The position numbers and the translations under genes were made by a program. A model generated the notes under the pieces. The model was given only the letters and a program-made list of their open reading frames with translations, did no database searches and had not been told where the DNA came from. This document shows positions 43,227 through 51,500 of a DNA stretch of 64,000 nt, one piece after another (position 1 is the first letter of the stretch; every line of letters starts with the position of its first letter). The DNA comes from Bryobacterales bacterium. Its GTDB lineage: Bacteria; Acidobacteriota; Terriglobia; Bryobacterales; Bryobacteraceae. The stretch lies in the NCBI GenBank assembly GCA_020847045.1, contig JADLCT010000058.1:83388-147387 (forward strand). The letters are read 5' to 3'.

Positions 43227-43514
43227 ATGAACATCCAAGATTACTACCAGAAGATTCGTATCGAGGAATCCGGTTTGGAAGGGCCCGATGTATGGGTGAC
43301 GAGCCTTCCAACGAAGAACGGTGGCGTGGGGGACCGAGTCATGCGGACGCCTGTCCGGATCGCCGCCAGAATGATCGTCGAAGGCACGGCGAGGCGGGCG
43401 AGCGAGTGTGAGGCGCGGCGAGCGGAAGCCTGTGAGGCCAGGACGGCGCGGCGAGGCCAGATGGAGCTTCCGTCTGAGTACTTTGTGCCGGGCGCCACTG
43501 GCGGAGTGGAGTAA
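43227..43514 (+). CDS. Small phage protein, unknown
   Basis: A 95-residue protein starting 'MNIQDYYQKIRIEESGLEGP'. It contains 'WVTSLPTKNGGVGDRVMRTP' and a helical, Ala/Arg/Glu-rich segment with three Cys-Glu-Ala units ('SECEARRAEACEARTARR'), and ends 'LPSEYFVPGATGGVE'. Position after the coat protein suggests a head-decoration or head-completion role, but no family is recognised. The ATG at 43227 is preferred; upstream in-frame codons lie in the hairpin region. Confidence 0.6.
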   Translation: MNIQDYYQKIRIEESGLEGPDVWVTSLPTKNGGVGDRVMRTPVRIAARMIVEGTARRASECEARRAEACEARTARRGQMELPSEYFVPGATGGVE

Positions 43515-43561
43515 GTACCTGCCGCGTGGCGGCGAGACGTAAAGGCAAGGGGCGAATCACG

Positions 43562-44332
43562 ATGGCGATATTGAGCGACGGAGAAGTTTCAACGGTAGAC
43601 GAGATTCTGCGGGTTGACAGTGGCGTGCAGGAGGTGAGCCGCGCCGAGGGGATCAGCATTGAGACGAAGCTTGGGCTGGCTGACCGGGACTGCCGGCTGA
43701 AGCTTTCCGGGTTCGTATTCAACCAGGGCCTCGAGTCTCGGCTTGGTGTCGTGAATGGCGTGCCGAGATTGGACCGTGTGGTTGTGAGCGAGGGACTGAA
43801 GAAGTGGCACGGTCTGCATACGTTGGAGTTGATTTACTCGGACGCGCATCATCGAACGGCAAACGGGCGGTACGCGAGTAAATATCAGCACTTTACGGCA
43901 CTGGCGCAAAGCGCCTGGGAAGAACTGCTGGACACTGGGGTGCCTTGCACGAACAACCCAGTGAGCCGCGGCGTAATTGCCGAGTTGGAAGTGATCGAGG
44001 GTGGCCCGGTGGCTGCCGGCTCGTATCAAGTGGCGGTCCGATGGGTGGATGCAGCGGGGCGCAGGGGGGAATTGAGTGAAGTGAAGACTGCGACGGCAGC
44101 CACTTCATCGATGATCCGGGTGCATCCAGGGCCAAATACGGGCGAGGTAACAGGATACGACGTGTACGTTGGCGAGGGCGGCGGAGTCCTGCGGCGCCAG
44201 AACGCGAGCGAGGTTGGAGCAACGACTCCATATGAGTTGGGCGCTCTTGCGCCAGGCGGCGAGCCGGCTAGCGCGTGGACCCAGAACGTTGACTTTGTGC
44301 TTCGCCGCAGCAAAGTATTTGGCCGGGGGTGA
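43562..44332 (+). CDS. Phage neck or decoration protein with Fn3/Ig-like domain
   Basis: A 256-residue protein. The N-terminal ~140 residues ('AILSDGEVSTVDEILRVDSGV') are of unknown fold. The C-terminal ~110 residues look like a fibronectin-III/Ig domain ('AGSYQVAVRWVDAAGRRGELSE', 'GYDVYVGEGGGVLRRQN'), common on phage particle surfaces. The start at ATG 43562 lacks a strong ribosome binding site; an in-frame GTG at 43526 would add 12 basic residues. It overlaps the next gene (GTGA at 44329). Confidence 0.6.
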   Translation: MAILSDGEVSTVDEILRVDSGVQEVSRAEGISIETKLGLADRDCRLKLSGFVFNQGLESRLGVVNGVPRLDRVVVSEGLKKWHGLHTLELIYSDAHHRTANGRYASKYQHFTALAQSAWEELLDTGVPCTNNPVSRGVIAELEVIEGGPVAAGSYQVAVRWVDAAGRRGELSEVKTATAATSSMIRVHPGPNTGEVTGYDVYVGEGGGVLRRQNASEVGATTPYELGALAPGGEPASAWTQNVDFVLRRSKVFGRG

Positions 44333-44832
44333 GTATGTTGCACATAGGAGACGAATGCGCAGCCGCCTTGGCCGAGTCGTTTGAATCGGTTGACGGATTG
44401 GCGGCAAGGTGGAACGAGCTGCTGAGTGAAGTGGACCGGGAGGCGCTGGCGCCAAGCGGAGTTACGGTAATTCGAGGGCAGGCTCCGCTGGAACTCCTTC
44501 TGAAGTCAACGCCGATGCTACTTCCCGTGTGCCAGGTGTACTGCCGGAAGGTGCAGAACGACTTAAGGGGTAAGTTCAACGCCGTGTCGGGACGGGCTGA
44601 ACTAGTCGTCGAGTGCACCGTGAGCGGCGTGAGTGTAGATGAATTGACGAGACAGACGAGCGCGGCGATCACGGCGATTACCGCGATTCTAGCCGAGCAG
44701 AGAGGCGCCTGGCTAGTGGGAGCGTATTATGACGGGGCGTGGTCCGTGGATGTAAGTCCGGCCAGGCTTGGCGGAAAACAATTCTTGCAGAGTTGTCGAG
44801 TGGGGATCGCGCTTGACATCAGGAAGGCATGA
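44329..44832 (+). CDS. Phage neck/tail-completion protein, unknown family
   Basis: A 167-residue protein with a GTG start overlapping the previous stop (ATG at 44335 is an alternative). It has an N-terminal helix ('EECAAALAESFESVDGLAARW'-like) and an alpha/beta core with 'LVGAYYDGAWSVDVSPARLGGKQFLQSCRVGIALDI'. Placement between the neck protein and the tail tube fits a head-tail joining or tail-terminator protein. That is inference from gene order only. Confidence 0.6.
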   Translation: MSMLHIGDECAAALAESFESVDGLAARWNELLSEVDREALAPSGVTVIRGQAPLELLLKSTPMLLPVCQVYCRKVQNDLRGKFNAVSGRAELVVECTVSGVSVDELTRQTSAAITAITAILAEQRGAWLVGAYYDGAWSVDVSPARLGGKQFLQSCRVGIALDIRKA

Positions 44833-44841
44833 CCGGAAGCT

Positions 44842-46014
44842 ATGAGCTGCATTATCTCTTCTTACAAGAACAGAACGTACGGGGTGCTGGAGACGACTCC
44901 GGGTCTGGCCGGCGATATAAGTACGGCGAAACGGATTCCGGTGAGCGGACTCAGTATCCGTGAAGAACGGATGGAAAGCCGGCGGCGGGACAAGGTGGGC
45001 GGCCGGAGCTTCGTAGGTACACCGGCAAATGGACGCGAGAGCAGCGAGGTTAGGCTGAAGGCTTATCTGACGGAATGGGATGTGGGGGACGCCAGCCCGT
45101 CGCACGATGCTCTGCTCCGGGCGGCGTTGGGGGGGAGTGTGTTGACGAGCGCCGGAGGCACGATTGCGAGTATCACAGGCGGGTTGACGGTGGCGACGGC
45201 CGCACCGCACGGCCTTACAGTGGGGCAAGGCGTGTGCGCGGGCGGTGAGATACGGTTCGTGGATGGAGTGCCCGGACCTTCGACGCTCGTAATTAACTTT
45301 CCGTTTGGACCGGGCGTGGTGGCGGGCGGCGCAATAACTCGTACGATCACATACACGCTGGGCGATGGGTTGAAGGCCCTGACGCTTGGTGACTACTGGG
45401 ACCCAGTCGAGGCTATACAGCGGTGCGTTACGGGATTCGCCGTGAATGAATTGATGATCGGCGTGAATGGCGACTTTCACGAGATCGGCTACACCGGAGA
45501 AGCGCGCCGGTTGATCGACTCGTCGAGTTTTGCAGCCGGCATGGCTGGGCTGGCCGAGTTTCCACCGGAACCGGTGAGCCAGGCAAACCTGAGCGGTCTG
45601 GTACCCGGCAGCATCGGGCAAGCATGGATTGGGTTGACGACTAAGCAGAGTATGAATGTGTTGATGGGGAGTGTCAAGCTTACCAATCACCTCGACTACA
45701 GGCGGCGGGAGTTCGGAAATTCGGACGGTGGCTGCATAACTGGCGGAGTGCGCGATGTCCGGCTAGATCTGAGATTGAAGGCGAATGACTCGCAGGAGAT
45801 GACGCAACTGCACGCAGCGAGCAGGAGCAGGGAACCGGTTCCGGTGATGTTCCAACTGGGGGCGGCAGTGGGACAGGTGGCAGCGGTATATCTGCCGCAG
45901 GTTGTGATGACGTCACCTTACCTTGATGACACAGGGGCGAGTCTTGAGTGGGAGATGCGAAATTCGCGTGCGCAGGGAGGTGGTGACGATGAACTCTACA
46001 TCGCTTTCGGTTGA
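44842..46014 (+). CDS. Major tail tube protein (probable) with inserted Ig-like domain
   Basis: A 390-residue beta-rich protein directly before the tail-assembly chaperone gene, where the tube protein sits in siphoviruses. The N-terminus 'SSYKNRTYGVLETTPGLAGD' and a repeat of the strand pattern near residues 290-385 ('SVKLTNHLDYRRREFGNSDG', 'SLEWEMRNSRAQ') look like tube-fold elements. Residues ~95-165 resemble an inserted Ig-like or repeat domain ('GGTIASITGGLTVATAAPHGLTVG'). The gene overlaps the chaperone start by 26 bases. Confidence 0.65.
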   Translation: MSCIISSYKNRTYGVLETTPGLAGDISTAKRIPVSGLSIREERMESRRRDKVGGRSFVGTPANGRESSEVRLKAYLTEWDVGDASPSHDALLRAALGGSVLTSAGGTIASITGGLTVATAAPHGLTVGQGVCAGGEIRFVDGVPGPSTLVINFPFGPGVVAGGAITRTITYTLGDGLKALTLGDYWDPVEAIQRCVTGFAVNELMIGVNGDFHEIGYTGEARRLIDSSSFAAGMAGLAEFPPEPVSQANLSGLVPGSIGQAWIGLTTKQSMNVLMGSVKLTNHLDYRRREFGNSDGGCITGGVRDVRLDLRLKANDSQEMTQLHAASRSREPVPVMFQLGAAVGQVAAVYLPQVVMTSPYLDDTGASLEWEMRNSRAQGGGDDELYIAFG

Positions 46015-46381
46015 TGGCGGGATGGAGATTACGGTCCGGTATGAATCGTCCGTGGCGGCGGGCGTCTGGTTCCGGGTAAGACGGATGACGCTGAGGCAAC
46101 GGATCCAACTGTTGGAAGATTTGTATCCGCTATACACGGAAGCGGAGTTTCTTAAAAGTGGGGCTACAGAGGCAGAGCGGCTGATGGCTCAGGTAAAGAC
46201 GCTTAAGCTGCAGGAGATTCTGTTGCGGTGGGGCGTTGAGTCGGTCGGCGGTCTGGTGGTGAACGGCCGCGAATTGGCGGCGCGAGAATTGAGTGAGAAC
46301 GCGCCCGAGGAATTGGCAGCTGAAATGGTACAACGCGTTCAAGAGGCTGCGGGCCTCACCGAGAAACAAGAAAAAAACTAA
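45989..46381 (+). CDS. Tail-assembly chaperone, short form (lambda gpG equivalent)
   Basis: A 130-residue protein with an ATG at 45989 and GGGAGG upstream. Predicted helices ('RQRIQLLEDLYPLYTEAEFL', 'APEELAAEMVQRVQEAAGL') follow a short beta N-terminus. It ends right at a slippery heptamer with the stop TAA immediately behind. The position between tail tube and tape measure, plus the slippery stop, matches the gpG/gpGT system, in which the short form coats the tape measure during tail assembly. Confidence 0.75.
   Translation: MNSTSLSVDGGMEITVRYESSVAAGVWFRVRRMTLRQRIQLLEDLYPLYTEAEFLKSGATEAERLMAQVKTLKLQEILLRWGVESVGGLVVNGRELAARELSENAPEELAAEMVQRVQEAAGLTEKQEKN
46372..46378 (+). promoter_or_regulatory. 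-1 programmed frameshift slippery site A AAA AAC
   Basis: The codons GAA-AAA-AAC-TAA (46370-46381) contain the heptamer A-AAA-AAC in the correct frame for simultaneous tandem slippage, ending directly at the zero-frame stop. Slipping back one base continues in an open frame for 119 more codons to 46737. No strong stem-loop 5-9 bases downstream was found by eye. Confidence 0.75.
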
Positions 46382-46737
46382 TACTCGCATTCCATTTTCT
46401 CTCCATGAAGGATCGTGTGTGGGAGTGCGAAGTGTGCCGTGCGCACGAGTGGGAGAGAGCACGGCGGTGTGGGTTCATCAGGAAGGAACTCCACACCATC
46501 AAACGCGCGGTATGGAGCCGGAACGGAGTGGAATCGGACGCCTGTCCGAGGACCACCATTACGGTTCAGAGTATTCAGTGGCTCCACATGTTCCGAGCAT
46601 GGAAACTAAGTGGCAGCCATGTTCATGAGGACATGCCGGTAGCGGTGGTGGAAGCGTATGGAGTGTTAGCCGACCAGGAAAGGAAGCTAAAAGAGGATGG
46701 ACACCGAGCAGTTTCTCGAACAACTACTGAGTGGTGA
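46378..46737 (+). CDS. -1 frame extension of the tail-assembly chaperone (gpT-like part)
   Basis: After a -1 shift at 46378 the frame is open for 119 residues and would give a 249-residue G-T fusion. The extension starts LILAFHFLSMKD, contains a Cys-x2-Cys pair ('WECEVCRAHEWERARRCGF') and ends in 'MPVAVVEAYGVLADQERKL', like short T-domain tails. It has no convincing ribosome binding site of its own (an ATG at 46405 exists). It overlaps the tape-measure candidate by 41 bases. A +1 frame is also open in part of this region but needs a non-canonical shift. Confidence 0.65.
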   Translation, partial: LILAFHFLSMKDRVWECEVCRAHEWERARRCGFIRKELHTIKRAVWSRNGVESDACPRTTITVQSIQWLHMFRAWKLSGSHVHEDMPVAVVEAYGVLADQERKLKEDGHRAVSRTTTEW

Positions 46738-47362
46738 CAAACAAGCGTGGCGGATAGAGAATGGCGCGGCCTTGAAGAAACTGCAAGCGATGGTGGGTGG
46801 CACGGATGAGTTAGTTCGGAACCTTGCGGGCGAGCAATCGCGGCCGGGGACGTTGCTTGACGATGATCAAACACCAGGGGCCAGCAATATCGGGGGGCTT
46901 GGCAGGCTGACAGGAGAAGCTCTGGGATCGGGCATTCGACTTCCCACGGTAGATCGACTGGCCTCGTTTTCTTCGTTCCCGGCTGAGAGTGGAACTGCCA
47001 GTGAATTGGCCAGTGCAGGCATGAGCGGCGGCCTCATTGGGCAGGCGCTTGGACGAATCTTCCAATTGTTTGGTGTTGGAAGCGAAGGACAGGATCAGGC
47101 TGAGTTGGAGAAGTACCACTGGAGCGCCGCGGTGAATCCAGTAGTGGCGATGTCGCGTTGGGGGACGCCGGCCGGTCAACTGGACTACAGCGCAGCAGGT
47201 TTGCCTCGAGGATACGCAGCAGAACCACCAGAGAAGCAACGGGTTGAGATACGCATTGAGGCGCTAGATGCCAGGTCCTTGTTAGACCGGAAGGAAGAGC
47301 TGGCTGAGGCGGTGAGGCAGGCGGTATTGAGCGCGGGTGGCTCTGTGGAACCGCTCTTGTAA
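46697..47362 (+). CDS. Short tape-measure-like tail protein
   Basis: A 221-residue protein immediately after the chaperone, the fixed place of the tape measure. It has an N-terminal helix ('DTEQFLEQLLSGDKQAW') and a Gly-rich central part ('SAGMSGGLIGQALGRIFQLFG'). The C-terminus 'RVEIRIEALDARSLLDRKEEL' followed by 'AEAVRQAVLSA' resembles the end of many tape-measure proteins. At this size the tail would be very short compared with temperate siphoviruses, whose tape measures usually exceed 600 residues. RcGTA also has a short one. Assignment is by position and C-terminal resemblance. Confidence 0.55.
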   Translation: MDTEQFLEQLLSGDKQAWRIENGAALKKLQAMVGGTDELVRNLAGEQSRPGTLLDDDQTPGASNIGGLGRLTGEALGSGIRLPTVDRLASFSSFPAESGTASELASAGMSGGLIGQALGRIFQLFGVGSEGQDQAELEKYHWSAAVNPVVAMSRWGTPAGQLDYSAAGLPRGYAAEPPEKQRVEIRIEALDARSLLDRKEELAEAVRQAVLSAGGSVEPLL

Positions 47363-47377
47363 GGCAGGGAGGGTGTT

Positions 47378-47737
47378 ATGAGCGTGTGGCCTCTTTTGAG
47401 AAGCGGTGCGAAGGTACAGATGCCTGTTCGCCGCCGCACAGGGCGGAAGTACTCAGAGGTAGAGTTTTGGGGCGGCGGCAAACAATCCTACGAGAAGGAG
47501 CGAGAAGCGCCTCAGGAGTGGATTCTGCACTATAGGGGACTCCGTGAGGACGAACTGAGTGCTCTTCTTGCATTTTGTGACGAACAAGCACGTCAGGAGA
47601 GCTATTTCTCCTTTGAGGATCCGGTGAATGGCCAGGTCGTATCAGACTGCCGTGTGATTCCGGGAAGTGTCGAGGTAAGTCTAACTGATCGTACCGGAGG
47701 GGAAGCCATCGTTGGCATCCGGTCAGTGAAGGTGTAG
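47378..47737 (+). CDS. Distal-tail-type protein, first paralogue
   Basis: A 119-residue protein. 'QEWILHYRGLREDELSALLAF' and 'SYFSFEDPVNGQVVSDCRV' match the pattern E-W-x-L-x-Y-x-G-L-x3-E-L ... F-x-F-x-D-P found again in the next gene. Such modules resemble DUF2460/distal-tail proteins that ring the tail end. The gene starts at ATG 47378 after GGAGGG and is followed 3 bases later by its paralogue. Confidence 0.6.
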   Translation: MSVWPLLRSGAKVQMPVRRRTGRKYSEVEFWGGGKQSYEKEREAPQEWILHYRGLREDELSALLAFCDEQARQESYFSFEDPVNGQVVSDCRVIPGSVEVSLTDRTGGEAIVGIRSVKV

Positions 47738-47740
47738 AAC

Positions 47741-48523
47741 ATGCTATTGCCCCAACTTCAGTCGAGAGCGGTAGTGCAGCGCAGTGTGACGCGAAGAGCT
47801 CATGCTGCCAGAGTAGTAAATAGGCTCGAGGACGGCTCCCTTCTAATGAGCGGCATGTTGCGCTCGCTACGACATGAGTGGGACCTGGAATACGTTGGTC
47901 TCACAGACTCAGAGTTGTTCACCCTTGAGGACTTCGCGAACGCCGCGAGAGGCATGGAGGGTGGATTTACATTCATTGATCCTATGGCGAATATGCTTAC
48001 CAAGTCAGAGGATCTCACGGGGCTGCCATGGATTCAAAGCGCGTACTGTGATGTCACAAGCGAAGGAGTTGGTGAGGAAGGGTATTCCGTACACGGTGTG
48101 GCTAGCCAATCAGCCGGTGTGGAGTCGGTTAGCCAGGACGTGAACGTGGCCGGGCAAGGGTGGATGTCCGGATCCTGCTGGGTGCGAGCTACCGAGGCGG
48201 TGACTGGCTCTCTAATTATGAACTCGGGCGCTGAAGAATGGCGGTCAGAATTTGTGGCGAAGCCAGAGTGGAATAGGCTGCGAGTGAGCGCCATGGTGTC
48301 CACGGGCAGTGGCCCATTGCGATTTTCGATAGAGGCTGCTCCCGGCGCGCGGTTCGATGTAATGGGTGTGCAACTTGAGCATCAAGCGTTTCCATCAGAG
48401 TACAAGCCGTCCAGGGGGGATGGAGGGATCCACCAAGGTGCACGGATTGTGGATGGTAGTTTCAGCGGGACACGACAGGCACCTGACTGGTGTGATTGCC
48501 ACTTTCGCATTGAAGTGGACTAG
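47741..48523 (+). CDS. Distal-tail-type protein, second paralogue with lectin-like extension
   Basis: A 260-residue protein. Residues ~1-95 repeat the fold of the upstream gene ('HEWDLEYVGLTDSELFTLEDF', 'GGFTFIDPMANML'). Residues ~95-230 form a jelly-roll-like region ('GQGWMSGSCWVRATEAVTGSLIM', 'NRLRVSAMVSTGSGPLRFSIEA', 'VMGVQLEHQAFPSEYKPS'), as in carbohydrate-binding or phage-tail lectin modules. It may give the tail tip glycan-binding ability. The ATG is at 47741. Confidence 0.6.
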   Translation: MLLPQLQSRAVVQRSVTRRAHAARVVNRLEDGSLLMSGMLRSLRHEWDLEYVGLTDSELFTLEDFANAARGMEGGFTFIDPMANMLTKSEDLTGLPWIQSAYCDVTSEGVGEEGYSVHGVASQSAGVESVSQDVNVAGQGWMSGSCWVRATEAVTGSLIMNSGAEEWRSEFVAKPEWNRLRVSAMVSTGSGPLRFSIEAAPGARFDVMGVQLEHQAFPSEYKPSRGDGGIHQGARIVDGSFSGTRQAPDWCDCHFRIEVD

Positions 48524-48543
48524 CGGGACGTAGAGGAGGCAGT

Positions 48544-51500
48544 GTGCAGGAACTTTCAATAGTAAAGGAAAGCAGCCATCCTGGCACACCGCTTTTCCTC
48601 TTTGAATGCCGGATCAATAACAACCTAACATATCGTTGGGCAACACATGAAGTCACGGTGGATGGGGAGACGTATGAGGCGCGAGTGTTGGAGCACGGTG
48701 CAATTGAGTACCGAGCTGGTGCCGCAGAGGAGTCGGGTTTTGCGCAGCGTGTTACCGTGCGGCTTGCGAATGCCGACCATTCTTTGTCAGCACTGACCAT
48801 ACAGCAGCAATGGAAAGGGGCGGAAATTATCATCCGCTTTGTGGTGTTCGACCTGTCGGGAGGGGTGCCTGCGTGTCCCACGTCAGTAGTCATGAGGGGG
48901 ACTGTGAACCCGCCGGACCTTTCTGACTGCGAGAGTGTGAAGATCTCCATCCTGAACCGGATGGGTAGTCTGCGGGCACACATTCCGTCGCGACGAATCC
49001 AACGCAGGTGTCCCTGGTTGTTTCCAAGAACGGCAGAGGAACGGCAACTTGCGGCAGGGAACAGTGCTGGCAGCCGCTACTCCCCGTTCTATTGGTGCGG
49101 GTATTCCGCCGATGTGCCATCAGGCGTTGGGAATCTCGCGGATGATGTGCCGTTCGAGACGTGTGGCTATTCAAAGACGGACTGTGTCGAAAGAGGAATG
49201 TTCGACCAGGACGAGGCTCAACGAGCAACCCGCCGGTTTGGCGGGTTTCAGTATGTTCCGACCGCTCAACTGGTGAGTGGCTTTGGGGAAACTCGGATGG
49301 AGGTATCGGCTGCTGAAGGTCCTGAGCGAACAATCGGCCGACTTGTTCCGATAGCTTATGGGACCGTGTGGACGGACGGAATCATCACAGCAGGGTGGTT
49401 TGACGGCAACTTGGGGCATTTAGAAGTGGTCCTGAGTGAAGGGCCAATTGCAGGTGTCGTAAAGGTTGTTGTGAACGACATTGAAGTTCCTGTTGGATCA
49501 GGACGAGTGAATGCAACGGCGACTGGATGGTACAACGTAGTTACAGTGGGGGGGCGTGAAGGGGCATTTAACGGAGACAGTGTGGCCGCTAGCGGGGAGT
49601 CCATGCGTGATCCTGGGGCTGGCGTTGCGGTGCTGTCTGTGGTATTGCCGCGTTCCATAGTGAGCCATATCAGCAAGGCGCGAGTGAAAGTTCTCCTTCA
49701 AGGACTCCTGCTTCCCATATACACAGAAGAAGGTGAAGAGGCTGGCGCTAGCTTCACGTCGAACTCGGCGTGGGTATTGTTGGACCTCCTCAGAAGAGCA
49801 GGTTACAAGGCCGAAGACGTGGATTTGGGGAGCTTTGCGAAGGCCGCCGCGGTGTGTGACGAACTGATGAGTGTGGGGGATGGCAATGGAGGTGAACGGC
49901 TGGTCCCGAAGAGTGCTTGCAATACTCTGCTGAGGATAAAGCGGCCCATCGGAGAAGTCATCCGCGGTGTTCAGCTAGGAAGCCGAATTGGGTTCAGGTT
50001 TCGACAAGACGGTCGAATGGGAGCGTATATTGAGGACTCCATTGGGCGGCAGCAGACAGAGAAACCGGCTGGATCGAACAGTACGGTCACGCTAAACGGG
50101 GGGTGGCCAAGCTATGAGTTTGGGGACGGCCAAGGCGGGGCAGGAGGGATAGTGCTGTCGGCTGTGAGAGGACCTGCACTTAGGCTTTATTCGCGAAGCT
50201 ACTCCGAGACGGCAAACCGGGTTCAAGTGGAATTTGTGGATCCAGAAAATGACTATGCGACCGATACCTTGTCACTTGTTGATATAGACGATGTGGTTAA
50301 GGTGGGGCAAGAAATTGGTTACCAGGTGCCAGCTGTGGGTGTGACTGGATACGGGCAGGCCTACCGATTGTGCAAGAGCGTGTTGGATAAGAACGTGCGA
50401 GGTAACGTTTATGCGGAATTGGAAAGTGGACTAAAGGCGGCCCTAGTACAGCCTGGTGAGGTGATCACGCTGAACGTGCCGTCCGCTGGGCTTGTGCGGC
50501 AGCCATTCCGAGTGATGTCGGTGGCGCCGGGCAGGAATTGTGAGCGAGTCAAGATCTTGGCCCAAGTCCACTCTGAAGATTGGTACGCCTACCCCAGTAT
50601 CAAGAGTGAAAGAACGAAATGGGGCGCAGGAGCGGAGCAATCTGAACCGCGGCCGTTGCTCGGTGATGCGCCGGACGGCAACGGTGGATTGGTGCACTCG
50701 GTGACGGAGCAGATACTCGAAATGGCAGATGGCAGTCATCGGCTCCAGGTGCTGCTTGGGTACAAGGCGCCCGCACCGCCGGGATTGCCACTTGATCGTC
50801 GGCCGCTGGTGCCACCGACGGCGGGTATCGCGCTGGCAAATGGATCTTTCAGCGGGCCACAAGTTCTTTACTATGCCATAACGGAGAAGGACTTGCAGGG
50901 CCGGGAGTCATCGCTGTCGGCAAGCATTCGCGCAGTGATACCAGCAGGTACGAACTCGGCACAGGTCACCATTCAAGCGATTCGCATGTCTCCGCAGTCA
51001 GCGAGCATGAGCGTGTACCGTGGTAACGACCCATGGCAAATGCACAGGATTGCGGATGGTGTATCTGCTAGCGAGAGTTTCATTGACGTGGGGCTGCCGT
51101 ATCTGCCAGACGGACCACCAGATCTTCATTTCGCGATGGCGGTGTCGGAATGGAGGATGGAGTATTTGCCACCAATGGCTATTAGCAGCGCTGAGAACGG
51201 TAGTGTGACGGTCGCCAGCGCCGTGTTGGAACCCGGTAGCCTCAACGGCAAGGTGGTTCGGATTCATTCCGGTCGAGGTCAAGGGCAAGAAAGAGCGATT
51301 TCAAGCAATACAGATACGACTATATCCATCACCTCGCACTGGGCCATAATTCCAGACGGCAGCAGTTCCGTATGTGTCGTAGAGAGCGGGTGGCAGCCAG
51401 GAGGGAGATCCGCTGGATCGCCATGCGTGTTGGACGTGCCAAACCTGACCGGCAGCACCATTCATTTGCGTGTGTATGGTGTAAACGCGAACGAGGAGCA

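Noticed and set aside
46293..46628. Alternative open frame over the chaperone extension (+1 frame)
   Set aside because: It would need a +1 shift; the heptamer at 46372 is a canonical -1 site and leads into the other open frame.
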